From: an uncultured Odoribacter sp. | GTDB taxonomy: Bacteria; Bacteroidota; Bacteroidia; Bacteroidales; Marinifilaceae | Assembly (NCBI GenBank): GCA_910589025.1 | Contig: CAJURM010000005.1 | Location: 62,001 to 126,000, forward strand | Direction: 5' to 3' | DNA: 64,000 bases | Shown: positions 8,762-17,259 of the stretch, piece after piece | Position numbering within the stretch: the stretch's first letter is position 1 | Layout: each line of letters starts with the position of its first letter | Translations under genes and position numbers: made by a program | The notes under the pieces: generated by a model | Seen by the model: the letters and a program-made list of their open reading frames with translations, nothing else | Database searches by the model: none | Told to the model about the DNA's origin: nothing

Positions 8762-9802
8762 ATGAAGAAATCGGTTCTCATCATATATACAGGAGGTACG
8801 ATCGGCATGATCAACGATCCGGAAACGGGTGCATTGTGTCCGTTCAATTTTGAGCAAATAGCTCAGGAAGTCCCGGAAATCAAGGAATTCGGTTTTACGA
8901 TTGACAGCTATACCCTACCGGAAATCATTGATTCTTCCGATGTAAAACCCTGTCTGTGGGAAGAGCTTTGCCACATCATTCTAAAACATTATAACGATTA
9001 TTGCGGGTTTGTGGTATTGCATGGTACGGACACCATGGCTTATTCGGCTTCCGCTTTGAGTTTTATGTTATCGAACTTAAGCAAGCCTATCGTTTTTACA
9101 GGCTCACAGTTGCCCATCGGCACGATTCGGACGGATGGCAAAGAAAATCTGATAGCGGCATTAGAAATTGCAGCCGCCTATCTCGAAGACAAAGCTATTG
9201 TACCGGAAGTATGCATTCTTTTCGGCAACAAATTATTCCGGGGGAATCGCACCACCAAAACCAATGCGGAAAGTTTCGGTGCTTTTCAATCCGCCAACTA
9301 TCCTCCTTTGGCCGAAATAGGTATTCATATTCATTACAACTACGGAGCCATCGACTATTCTCCACGTACGGGAGCGATCTCCGCTTTTACCCAAATGGAC
9401 ACACACATTGCCATTTTAAAGATATTTCCGGGTATCCGTCCGGAAGTGATGAAAGCTATCATTGACACTCCGGGATTAAAAGGGTTGATATTGGAAACTT
9501 ACGGAGCGGGGAATGCGCCTTCTGACAATCAATTCCTGGATATGATCAGAGAGGCCAGTGACAAAGGGATTATTATTTATAATGTAACCCAGTGTCAGGG
9601 AGGTGCCGTTGAGATGGGACGATACGAGACCAGTTGCGAGCTTTTAAACATCGGTGTTACAAGTGGATACGACATTACAACAGAAGCTGCTGTCTGCAAA
9701 ATGATGTACTTGTTGGGCCAGGAGAAAGACGCTAATGAAATTAAAAAAAGATTAAATTCGGCTTTAAAAGGAGAAATAACACCAAATCGTGTTGGGTTTT
9801 AA
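8762..9802 (+). CDS. ansA: Type I L-asparaginase
   Basis: 346 residues, no signal peptide, so a cytosolic type I enzyme that hydrolyses L-asparagine to aspartate and ammonium. Both catalytic threonine segments are present: YTGGTIGM near residue 10 and HGTDTMAYSAS near residue 87, with the Lys-containing TDGKEN further on. The C-terminal part contains a second small domain typical of the type I dimer, often with an allosteric asparagine site. It follows tatD by 29 bases. Confidence 0.93.
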   Translation: MKKSVLIIYTGGTIGMINDPETGALCPFNFEQIAQEVPEIKEFGFTIDSYTLPEIIDSSDVKPCLWEELCHIILKHYNDYCGFVVLHGTDTMAYSASALSFMLSNLSKPIVFTGSQLPIGTIRTDGKENLIAALEIAAAYLEDKAIVPEVCILFGNKLFRGNRTTKTNAESFGAFQSANYPPLAEIGIHIHYNYGAIDYSPRTGAISAFTQMDTHIAILKIFPGIRPEVMKAIIDTPGLKGLILETYGAGNAPSDNQFLDMIREASDKGIIIYNVTQCQGGAVEMGRYETSCELLNIGVTSGYDITTEAAVCKMMYLLGQEKDANEIKKRLNSALKGEITPNRVGF

Positions 9803-9933
9803 CATTTTTTTCGTACCTTGCCCCGTGTTTTGAGGGGATTGTAGTGATTAAGCACAAAGGTTTGCATAAAAAAGAAAAAACATATAGAGTTAAATTTTAA
9901 TTATTTATAAACTAAAAATCAGTTAAATTGATC

Positions 9934-10725
9934 ATGAGAAAATTATTCGCACTCATAGCAGTTTTAGGAATGCTTACGATTGGAGCATCAACAATGCTTA
10001 AAGCACAGGAAGCAACGGATGCCGCACAGGAAGCAGCACAGACGACTTCAACCATTTCATCCAGTGATGAAGATGTTGTTGAAAGTACATCATTGCACGC
10101 AGCTATCAAACAGAAATTCATCGAAGGTGGTGCCGGATTTATGGCAGCCGTTATTCTTTGTTTGATTTTCGGTTTGGCAATTGCTATTGAAAGAGTTATT
10201 TATCTGAATTTATCCGACACCAACACCAAGAAATTGGTTGCCGGTGTGGAAGATGCGTTAAACAACGGCGGCATCGAAGCAGCAAAAGAATATTGCCGGA
10301 ATTCCAGAGGTCCTGTTGCCAGCATTTTCTATCAAGGTTTGATGCGTTATGACCAGGGTGTAGATATGGTTGAGAAATCAGTTGTATCCTACGGTTCTGT
10401 ACAGATGGGTCTTTTGGAAAAAGGTTTGACCTGGATTTCTTTGTTTATAGCTATCGCTCCGATGATGGGATTCTTGGGAACGGTAATCGGTATGATCGAA
10501 GCCTTCGATAACATCCAGGCTGCTGGTGATATGAGCCCGGCATTGGTTGCAGGAGGTATTAAAGTTGCTTTGATTACGACAGTAGGCGGTTTGATCGTAG
10601 CTATGATTCTGCAGGTATTCTTCAACTATTGTAATTCAAAAATCGAAGGCATCGTGAACAATATGGAAGATGCTTCAGTTAGCTTGTTGGATATCTTAGT
10701 AAAATACAATCAAAAAAATAAATAA
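9934..10725 (+). CDS. exbB: ExbB/TolQ/MotA proton-channel protein
   Basis: 263 residues. The N-terminus looks like a cleavable signal (MRKLFALIAVLGMLTIGAS, then LKAQ), followed by an Ala/Thr/Ser/acidic spacer, one membrane segment near 70-90, a cytosolic loop (about 95-155), and two further segments (about 165-190 and 205-230) with the family hallmark GLLEKGLTWISLFIAIAP and GFLGTVIGMIEAF. ExbB forms the pentameric proton channel that powers TonB. The in-frame TTG at 9928 was not used because ATG at 9934 gives a standard signal peptide. It is the first gene of a four-gene operon. Confidence 0.9.
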   Translation: MRKLFALIAVLGMLTIGASTMLKAQEATDAAQEAAQTTSTISSSDEDVVESTSLHAAIKQKFIEGGAGFMAAVILCLIFGLAIAIERVIYLNLSDTNTKKLVAGVEDALNNGGIEAAKEYCRNSRGPVASIFYQGLMRYDQGVDMVEKSVVSYGSVQMGLLEKGLTWISLFIAIAPMMGFLGTVIGMIEAFDNIQAAGDMSPALVAGGIKVALITTVGGLIVAMILQVFFNYCNSKIEGIVNNMEDASVSLLDILVKYNQKNK

Positions 10726-10730
10726 TAACC

Positions 10731-11171
10731 ATGACTGAGAAAATTTTAAAAATCGTCACAATCGTAATGTTTGCCATTACGGTGGTTATTCTGGGCTTCT
10801 TTATCTTCGGAGGAGAGGTGCCCGACCAAGTTTATACCACCCCGGTTTATGCAGCATCATTACTGAATTGGGCATATATATTGTTTATCATAGCTGTTGT
10901 AGCTGCTGTGGTATTCCCGATTGTACGTCTGTTTACCCGTCCCAAACAAGCCATGAAAAGCTTCATCGGACTGGCAGCTTTAGTGGTCGTTGTATTGATT
11001 GCTTATGCAATGGCAGACGGTACACCGATGAATATTATCGGATATAGCGGTCCGGATAATATACCTTCCAGGTTGATATTCTCGGATACGATCATTTATA
11101 CAATGTATATTCTCTTCGGAGGTGCAATCATTGCAATTTTTGCAACTGAACTGCTGAGAAAATTAAGATAA
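10731..11171 (+). CDS. Small membrane protein of the ExbB/ExbD operon
   Basis: 146 residues with four predicted membrane segments (about 7-27, 40-62, 75-95, 122-142) and no recognised catalytic motif. It starts five bases after exbB. Such a protein commonly sits between exbB and exbD in Bacteroidales; its role is not established. Its placement suggests a subunit or assembly factor of the proton-channel complex. That is inference from context only. Confidence 0.75.
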   Translation: MTEKILKIVTIVMFAITVVILGFFIFGGEVPDQVYTTPVYAASLLNWAYILFIIAVVAAVVFPIVRLFTRPKQAMKSFIGLAALVVVVLIAYAMADGTPMNIIGYSGPDNIPSRLIFSDTIIYTMYILFGGAIIAIFATELLRKLR

Positions 11172-11176
11172 TCATT

Positions 11177-11189
11177 CCCCCTTCGGGGG
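11177..11189 (+). other. Small intercistronic hairpin
   Basis: CCCCC-TTC-GGGGG between the membrane protein and the first exbD, without a T-run. It could stabilise or process the message; no terminator function is proposed. Confidence 0.4.
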
Positions 11190-11209
11190 ATTGGATAAAA
11201 AATAACAAT

Positions 11210-11785
11210 ATGGCAAAAAAAACACCGGAAATCAACGCGACTTCGACTGCAGACATTGCATTCTTGCTGCTTGTATTCTTCTTGGCTACAACCACAATGA
11301 ATGTCGATTCTGGTATGTTCCGAAGATTACCGCCATATCAGCCGGATAACACTGAAGCACCCAAAATTGCAAAACGGAATATTTTGCAAATTTTGGTGAA
11401 CAAAGACAATTTGCTATCGGTGAACGGGGAGGTTTTAGACGTAAACCGTTTAAAAAAAGAAGCTCTCGATTTTATCCTGAATCCGGCGAATGACGAGAAT
11501 CTGCCAGAAAAATCAGTAAAAGAAATCGAAGGTTTAGGCAATGTTGAAGTTTCCAAAGGAGTCATTTCCCTTCAAAGCGACAAGGGTACTTCTTACGAAA
11601 TGTATATTGCTGTGCAAGACCAGTTGGCAGCAGCTTTTAATGAAGCAAGAGATCGCAAATCAGTATCGAAATGGGGCAAAAAATACAATGACTTAAACAG
11701 CGACCAGCAGGAAGCGATTAAGAAATGGGTTCCCATGTCTATATCTGAAGCAGAACCTAAAAACATAGGAGGAAAGAAAAAGTAA
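11210..11785 (+). CDS. exbD: ExbD/TolR-family protein (first copy)
   Basis: 191 residues. Near the N-terminus the single membrane helix follows STADIAFLLLVFFLATTT, where the Asp is the proton-carrying residue of the ExbD family. The remaining 150 residues are periplasmic and include a Lys/Asp-rich C-terminal part. With ExbB it would transduce proton motive force to TonB. Its stop codon overlaps the start of the next exbD (TAATG), a sign of coupled translation. Confidence 0.88.
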   Translation: MAKKTPEINATSTADIAFLLLVFFLATTTMNVDSGMFRRLPPYQPDNTEAPKIAKRNILQILVNKDNLLSVNGEVLDVNRLKKEALDFILNPANDENLPEKSVKEIEGLGNVEVSKGVISLQSDKGTSYEMYIAVQDQLAAAFNEARDRKSVSKWGKKYNDLNSDQQEAIKKWVPMSISEAEPKNIGGKKK

Positions 11786-12255
11786 TGGCAAAGTTTAAAA
11801 AAGACAGTAAAAAGGAAACGCCGGCTATTTCTACCGCGTCACTACCTGATATTGTATTCATGTTGCTGTTCTTCTTCATGGTAAGTACTACCATGCGCGA
11901 AGTTACCCTCATGGTTCAGAACAATATGCCTCAGGCAACACAGATTGCAAAACTGGAAAAGAAATCGTTAGTCAGCAATATTTATGTTGGTAAACCGACG
12001 ATTCAATATCAAAAAGCATACGGAACAGAACCCCGTATTCAGCTAAATGACAGGTTTGCAACTCTTCAGGAATTAGGTGCATTCGTCGCTGCCGAGCGTG
12101 AAGCACGTAAGGAAGAAGACAGAAATAGTATTACCAATAACCTGAAAGTACAGTCACAAACCACAATGGGTATTGTAACTGATATTAAACAGGAATTACG
12201 TAAGGCTAACTCCTTAAGGATCAATTATGGTTCCAGACAAAAAGTCCAGAATTGA
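11785..12255 (+). CDS. exbD: ExbD/TolR-family protein (second copy)
   Basis: 156 residues. The N-terminal helix carries SLPDIVFMLLFFFMVSTTM with the conserved Asp. It differs clearly from the first copy in the periplasmic part. Two different ExbD subunits after one ExbB are the rule in Bacteroidota and suggest a hetero-dimer inside the ExbB pentamer. A terminator follows 13 bases after the stop. Confidence 0.88.
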   Translation: MAKFKKDSKKETPAISTASLPDIVFMLLFFFMVSTTMREVTLMVQNNMPQATQIAKLEKKSLVSNIYVGKPTIQYQKAYGTEPRIQLNDRFATLQELGAFVAAEREARKEEDRNSITNNLKVQSQTTMGIVTDIKQELRKANSLRINYGSRQKVQN

Positions 12256-12268
12256 CCTAAAATTCAAT

Positions 12269-12297
12269 AAAAAAGGGGGCGAAAGTCCCCTTTTTTT
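12269..12297 (+). terminator. Terminator of the exbB operon
   Basis: Stem AAAAAAGGGGG/TCCCCTTTTTT around loop CGAAAG, ending in a T-run. Confidence 0.9.
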
Positions 12298-12308
12298 ATT
12301 TTATTTAT

Positions 12309-12316
12309 TACTTTTG
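12309..12316 (+). promoter_or_regulatory. Promoter of tRNA-Arg
   Basis: TACTTTTG matches TAnnTTTG and ends 11 bases before the tRNA 5' end. It directly follows the T-run of the exbB operon terminator. Confidence 0.6.
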
Positions 12317-12327
12317 TAACCGCATTT

Positions 12328-12399
12328 GGTTCCGTAGTTCAATGGATAGAATGAAGGATTCCGGTTCCTTTGATTGGGGTTCGAGTCCCCACGGGATCA
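12328..12399 (+). tRNA. tRNA-Arg (anticodon CCG)
   Basis: Full cloverleaf: acceptor GGTTCCG/CGGGATC (one G-T and one T-G pair), D stem GTTC/GAAT with loop AATGGATA, anticodon stem AAGGA/TCCTT with loop TTCCGGT (anticodon CCG, reads CGG), T arm TGGGG-TTCGAGT-CCCCA, discriminator A. The 3' CCA is not encoded. The AATGGATA D-loop is characteristic of Arg tRNAs. Confidence 0.93.
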
Positions 12400-12406
12400 C
12401 AAAGTA

Positions 12407-12450
12407 AAATTCCAAAATACTAACAATCAGTATTTTGGAATTTATTTTTT
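12407..12450 (+). terminator. Terminator after tRNA-Arg
   Basis: Perfect 15-bp stem AAATTCCAAAATACT around loop AACAATC, then ATTTTTT. Confidence 0.88.
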
Positions 12451-12462
12451 TAAATCACCAAT

Positions 12463-13392
12463 ATGAATATAAAAACCAAGGGATATATTTTAGGAGCCAT
12501 TGCAGCAGCTACGTATGGAATGAATCCGCTTTTTACTCTCCCGCTTTATGAAGCCGGCATGGATCCGGATTCGGTTCTTTTTTTCAGGTATCTGTTTGCT
12601 ATCCCTGTATTAGGCATCATGCTCAAGGCCAGAGGACGAAGTTTCCGTCTGAAACGCAATGAGATTCTGCCTTTACTTGTCATGGGATTATTGGTTTCCC
12701 TTTCATCCCTGTCATTATTCCAAAGTTACAATTACATGGAAGCGGGCATTGCTTCCACATTGCTGTTTATTTATCCTATCCTGGTTGCCCTGATTATGAC
12801 TCTTTGTTTCAAAGAAAAACTATCCTTTCAGACTATCTTATGCATTCTGCTGGCTCTTATCGGCATCGGACTGCTCTACAAAGGAGAAAATGGTACAACC
12901 CTCAATTTAACAGGTGTCAGTCTGGTGATGGTTTCTTCACTTTCGTACGCCATTTATATTGTAAGCGTAAACCGCCCAAAATTGAAAGATATTGCTACGC
13001 TCAAGCTCACATTTTATGTTTTGCTTTTCGGCTTATTTTTATTTTTCGTCCGGGTGGACTTCGGTCAAAGTCTTCATTGGGCCGGGACATGGTATCATTG
13101 GGGCAATCTGCTTGCTTTAGCCATCTTCCCGACAGCTATTTCTTTTCTCTGTACGACACAGTCCATTCAATATATCGGTTCCACTCCCACAGCTATTCTC
13201 GGCGCTTTAGAACCTTTGACGGCTGTATTCTTCGGAGTAACGATTTTCGGAGAATCACTAACTTTCAGGTTACTATGCGGAATATTGATGATTATTACAG
13301 CGGTTACGCTTATTATAGCCGGAAATAATGTCACTACCACACTGATCCGCTTCCGAAAACTTTTTCCCCGTCTCCCGTTCAAAAGAGAGTAA
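12463..13392 (+). CDS. EamA/DMT-family permease
   Basis: 309 residues with ten predicted membrane segments organised as two EamA repeats (about 1-135 and 145-295). The drug/metabolite transporter superfamily moves small metabolites or amino acids across the inner membrane; the substrate is not predictable. The repeat signatures AGIASTLLFIYPILVALIM in the first half and STPTAILGALEPLTAVFFG in the second are characteristic. The gene starts just after the tRNA terminator and ends 25 bases before the hybrid kinase, so the two may be cotranscribed. Confidence 0.88.
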   Translation: MNIKTKGYILGAIAAATYGMNPLFTLPLYEAGMDPDSVLFFRYLFAIPVLGIMLKARGRSFRLKRNEILPLLVMGLLVSLSSLSLFQSYNYMEAGIASTLLFIYPILVALIMTLCFKEKLSFQTILCILLALIGIGLLYKGENGTTLNLTGVSLVMVSSLSYAIYIVSVNRPKLKDIATLKLTFYVLLFGLFLFFVRVDFGQSLHWAGTWYHWGNLLALAIFPTAISFLCTTQSIQYIGSTPTAILGALEPLTAVFFGVTIFGESLTFRLLCGILMIITAVTLIIAGNNVTTTLIRFRKLFPRLPFKRE

Positions 13393-13417
13393 ACAACAGG
13401 AACAGATTCATTTAATT

Positions 13418-15895
13418 ATGCAAACAATTTCAAGATATACTTCATGGAAGGTCATTAGTGGCTATGTTTTGCTTTTTTTGCTGAGTATTCTTGGCGCCAT
13501 ACTGATTTACAAACAAATCACACAGTTCATTTATAAAGACGAGCAGAACGGCAGTTCCGCCCAAAGATTGTTTTTCATCGGAAATATCCTTACCGGGCTA
13601 TATGAGTCGGAAGCAGTGAGCAATGCTTTCGTACAAACCGGCTCACGGAACTATTTCCAGAAATACCTGAATATTCTGGAAGAAACCGAAGCCAATATCC
13701 GTTCATTAAAATCGTTGACGATACAGGAAGAGCAACAACTCCGCATAGATACGATCCGTCTGTTACTGGAGAAAAAAGTGCGCAATCTCCAGGAACTCGT
13801 CCAGGTAAAGCAGTCTCTTGCTCCGGATAATTTTTACAGTAAAGCCATTGCCAGTATAGAAGCGCGGCGCGACTCGGCTCTGGATAAAATCAACATACGG
13901 AAAAGGTTTGTCACAACAATCGACAGTTCATACATTAAGTCGGAAAAGAAAAGGCGTTGGTTGTTTTTCAAAGCTAAACCGGATTCGGTACTTAAAATTT
14001 CCCAATCCCAGCATACCATTATCGATACTCTTCCCGAGCAAAGCAATACGCAGAATACCGACAGTATTGTACATGTCCTGAAATCAGCCTGGGAAGATTT
14101 GCAAAGACAAACCCAGGACATCACAAGCCAGATTAACCGGAAGGAATATGCTCTGATACGGCAAAGTACATATATCACAGACCAGTTGAAACGGATTTTG
14201 GGAGAATACGAAAAGGAGGAAATTTATCACACCCAAAAGAAACAGGAGAGCCGGGAAAGGACGATTTCAATCCTAACCCGGATTTTTGCCTGGATTGCAG
14301 CTATAACGCTTCTGTTTACGATATTTTTTATCATTTTTATTCTGCGGGACCTTTCCAGAAGCCAACGTTACCGGAAACAATTGGAAGAAGCCAATCACTA
14401 CAGGGACCAATTGCTCAAAAGCCGGGAAAAATTAATTCTGACAGTTACCCACGATATTAAATCCCCTCTGAGCTCCATTTTGGGATATATCGAATTATTG
14501 CACGGGACGAATCCCGATAAAAGGCAAGTTTATTTTCTGGAAAATATGAAGGGTTCGTCCCAGCATATTTTAAACCTGATTACCAATCTGCTGGATTATT
14601 CCCGTTTAGAGAACAATAAAATGATTCTGGAAGCGGTGACTTTTAATCCGTTTCAGGTGTTCCAAGAAACCTGTGACAGTTTTCTCCCTCTGGCACTATC
14701 CAAAGAACTGTCGTTAAGCTGTCACATCGATTCACACCTAAACCGGGACTTTACGGGAGACGCGTTACGCATCCGACAAGTGTTGGTAAATATACTCTCA
14801 AATGCCATCAAGTATACCTCTTCCGGTTCAATCTCTTTTGAGGCTCTTTTACAGGAAGAGACACAAGAAACAATCGTCCGGATAAAGGATACCGGTAGCG
14901 GTATGACCAAAGAGGAACAAAAGATGATATTCGAAGAGTTTACACGTTTATCTTCCAATGCTTCCAATGCAGAAGGAACAGGGCTTGGGCTTACTATCAC
15001 CTTAAAATTAGTCGAATTATTAAAAGGCAATCTCTTACTGGAAAGCGAACCGGGGGAAGGCAGTTGTTTTACCATTACCCTACCGCTCCAGGCTGCTCCA
15101 TCAACAAACTCTCAGAAAAATGTCCCTTCCATTCCGAAAACAGCTTTTGAAAATTTAAAAATATTATTGGTGGACGATGATTCCCTGCAACTGGAAATGA
15201 CCGCCGCTTTACTGAATAGACAGGGTATTCAAACAGAAACCACCCATTCTCCGAAAGAGGTCTGCGATAAATTGCAATCTGCATCCTATGACATGCTTTT
15301 TACAGATATTCAAATGCCCGAAATGAATGGTTTTGAATTAGTCAGACAAATCCGCAGTCTGCCTTTGTTCCAAAACCTCCCGGTCGTTGCATTATCAGCC
15401 GACGCCGAAAAAACTGAAGAAGATTATCTGCGTGCAGGTTTTACAGCTTATTTAGGAAAACCGTTTACTTCTTCGCAAGTTATTCAACTTTTAAGCAGGT
15501 TAACGGATAAAACTATCGTACAATCATGCAGCGATTCATCCCCAAAGGAGGATGACACCTCTTCTGGTAAAGGCTATACATTGAAAAATGTCCGGTTGTT
15601 TACAGATAATGACGCTGAGGCAACAGCTCAAATCATCAGCTCTTTTTGTACGGAAACGGAAAAACATATCCAATCTTTGCACTCTTTTGCATCAGAGGGC
15701 AGATGGGAGGAAATTTCGCGTTTAGCCCACAAAATGCTGCCTATGTTCAGACAATTGGAAGCACAAACAGAAACCGCATTATTAGAAAAGCTGGAACATG
15801 CGGCAACTCCTTTTTCAGAAAAGGAAATCACGGAACAAGTAAAAAGAATTATCACTCTCTCCCACATTTTACTTGAAAAGCTGAGAAAAGAATAG
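13418..15895 (+). CDS. Hybrid sensor histidine kinase with receiver and Hpt domains
   Basis: 825 residues. Order: membrane segment (about 12-31), a long extracytoplasmic sensor of about 250 residues rich in charged helices, second membrane segment (about 288-310), HisKA with phospho-acceptor His345 in TVTHDIKSPLSS, HATPase (N box VNILSNAIKYT, G1 DTGSGM, G2 GTGLGL), a receiver with acceptor Asp630 (LFTDIQMPEMNG), and a C-terminal Hpt-like domain with His771 in LAHKML. The sensor-kinase-receiver-Hpt layout recalls RteA-type sensors of Bacteroides. It is convergent, with 7 bases between stops, to a sigma-54 response regulator, its likely partner. The stimulus is unknown. Confidence 0.9.
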   Translation: MQTISRYTSWKVISGYVLLFLLSILGAILIYKQITQFIYKDEQNGSSAQRLFFIGNILTGLYESEAVSNAFVQTGSRNYFQKYLNILEETEANIRSLKSLTIQEEQQLRIDTIRLLLEKKVRNLQELVQVKQSLAPDNFYSKAIASIEARRDSALDKINIRKRFVTTIDSSYIKSEKKRRWLFFKAKPDSVLKISQSQHTIIDTLPEQSNTQNTDSIVHVLKSAWEDLQRQTQDITSQINRKEYALIRQSTYITDQLKRILGEYEKEEIYHTQKKQESRERTISILTRIFAWIAAITLLFTIFFIIFILRDLSRSQRYRKQLEEANHYRDQLLKSREKLILTVTHDIKSPLSSILGYIELLHGTNPDKRQVYFLENMKGSSQHILNLITNLLDYSRLENNKMILEAVTFNPFQVFQETCDSFLPLALSKELSLSCHIDSHLNRDFTGDALRIRQVLVNILSNAIKYTSSGSISFEALLQEETQETIVRIKDTGSGMTKEEQKMIFEEFTRLSSNASNAEGTGLGLTITLKLVELLKGNLLLESEPGEGSCFTITLPLQAAPSTNSQKNVPSIPKTAFENLKILLVDDDSLQLEMTAALLNRQGIQTETTHSPKEVCDKLQSASYDMLFTDIQMPEMNGFELVRQIRSLPLFQNLPVVALSADAEKTEEDYLRAGFTAYLGKPFTSSQVIQLLSRLTDKTIVQSCSDSSPKEDDTSSGKGYTLKNVRLFTDNDAEATAQIISSFCTETEKHIQSLHSFASEGRWEEISRLAHKMLPMFRQLEAQTETALLEKLEHAATPFSEKEITEQVKRIITLSHILLEKLRKE

Positions 15896-15902
15896 CCCCC
15901 GG

Positions 15903-17228
15903 TTATTCTATCGAGTATAATTTCATTTTATTATAGAGGGTTTTGCGGTCAATTTTTAACAGACGGGCAGCTTCACTTTTATTGTTATGAGTTTTCATTA
16001 AAGCTTCCCGGATTAAATCGGCTTCATTTTTTTCACGCCGGGATGCAAAATCTTCCGGAGTAACAGTCACAGACAAAGCAAGTTCTGCAGGAATATCGTT
16101 TTTCCCGATAAAACCAGATTGACAAAGCAAGGTAGCTCGTTTCACCACATTCCGCATTTCCCTGAGATTGCCCGGCCAAATGTAGTTCTTAAATATCCGC
16201 ATCACCTCTTCCTCAAAGCCGATCACTTCTTTTCCCAGTTCCTGGTTTGAAGCGGCTAAAAAATGATTGGCAAAGAGAGGGATATCTTCCCGTCGCTCAC
16301 GCAGGCTTAATGCTTTCAAGGAAAATTCATTCAGACGATGATAGAGGTCTTCCCGGAAGTTTCCTTCCGCTACGGCTTTCGTCAGATTCTCATTGGTAGC
16401 AGAAATGATACGCACATCAAATGCCACCTCTTTATCGCTTCCCACCGGTTTTACTTTCCGTTCTTCCAAAGCCCGAAGCAATTGTATCTGGACATCATAG
16501 CTCAGATTTCCAATTTCATCTAAAAAAACAGTACCGCCGGAGGCTGCCACAAAATACCCGGTCTTATCGTTCACGGCTCCCGTAAAAGCCCCTTTTACAT
16601 GACCGAAAAATTCACTGGCAGCCAGGTCTTTTGGTATTGCCCCACAATCCACAGCCACAAAAGGAGCATCTTTCCGGTTACTCTGCGCATGAATCAGACG
16701 GGCAATGTATTCCTTGCCGGAACCGCTTTCTCCGGTGATAAGAACTGTCATCATCGTTGGCGCCACCAAACGGATATATTCATACAATTTTTCTGCTTCG
16801 GGACTTGTTCCCTTCACATAAGGAACAGAAAGACGCTTTTTTTCCTGTATTTTTTGTACGGATCTTTCTTTTTGCTCTAAAGCTTCCTGTATTTTTTTCA
16901 GGATTTCCTCCGGTATGACAGGTTTCGAGACATAATCAAAAGCTCCTGCTTTAATAGACTCCACAGCCGTATATATGTCCGCATAGCCTGTCATCAGAAT
17001 TACCTGTGTACCGACGTAGTGCTTTTTTATATTTTTAAGTAAGAAAATACCGTCCTTATCTGGCAAGCGCAAATCAGTCAATACGATATCGAACGGCTCC
17101 GATTGTAATTTTTTCAATGCACTCTCTGCCGAAAAAACATCTTCTACCACAAACCCTCTTTTGGTCAGCCAGGTTTTCAACATCAAACCAAATGTAGTGT
17201 CATCATCTACCAACAGGATCTTTGCCAT
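15903..17228 (-). CDS. NtrC-type sigma-54 response regulator
   Basis: 441 residues: receiver (about 1-120, phospho-acceptor Asp52 in VLTDLRLP), AAA+ sigma-54 activator domain with Walker A GESGSGKE, the exact GAFTGA sigma-54-contact loop and FLDEIGNL Walker B, and a C-terminal Fis-type helix-turn-helix (SEAARLLKIDRKTLYNKM). It would remodel sigma-54 RNA polymerase at -24/-12 promoters when phosphorylated, most likely by the convergent hybrid kinase; RteB is a similar known protein. It starts 31 bases after the GH2 gene on the same strand, with no obvious terminator between, so it may be expressed from the GH2 promoter. Confidence 0.92.
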   Translation of the reverse strand: MAKILLVDDDTTFGLMLKTWLTKRGFVVEDVFSAESALKKLQSEPFDIVLTDLRLPDKDGIFLLKNIKKHYVGTQVILMTGYADIYTAVESIKAGAFDYVSKPVIPEEILKKIQEALEQKERSVQKIQEKKRLSVPYVKGTSPEAEKLYEYIRLVAPTMMTVLITGESGSGKEYIARLIHAQSNRKDAPFVAVDCGAIPKDLAASEFFGHVKGAFTGAVNDKTGYFVAASGGTVFLDEIGNLSYDVQIQLLRALEERKVKPVGSDKEVAFDVRIISATNENLTKAVAEGNFREDLYHRLNEFSLKALSLRERREDIPLFANHFLAASNQELGKEVIGFEEEVMRIFKNYIWPGNLREMRNVVKRATLLCQSGFIGKNDIPAELALSVTVTPEDFASRREKNEADLIREALMKTHNNKSEAARLLKIDRKTLYNKMKLYSIE

Positions 17229-17259
17229 AATTCACCGATTTGTAAATTTTCAAGCCATT

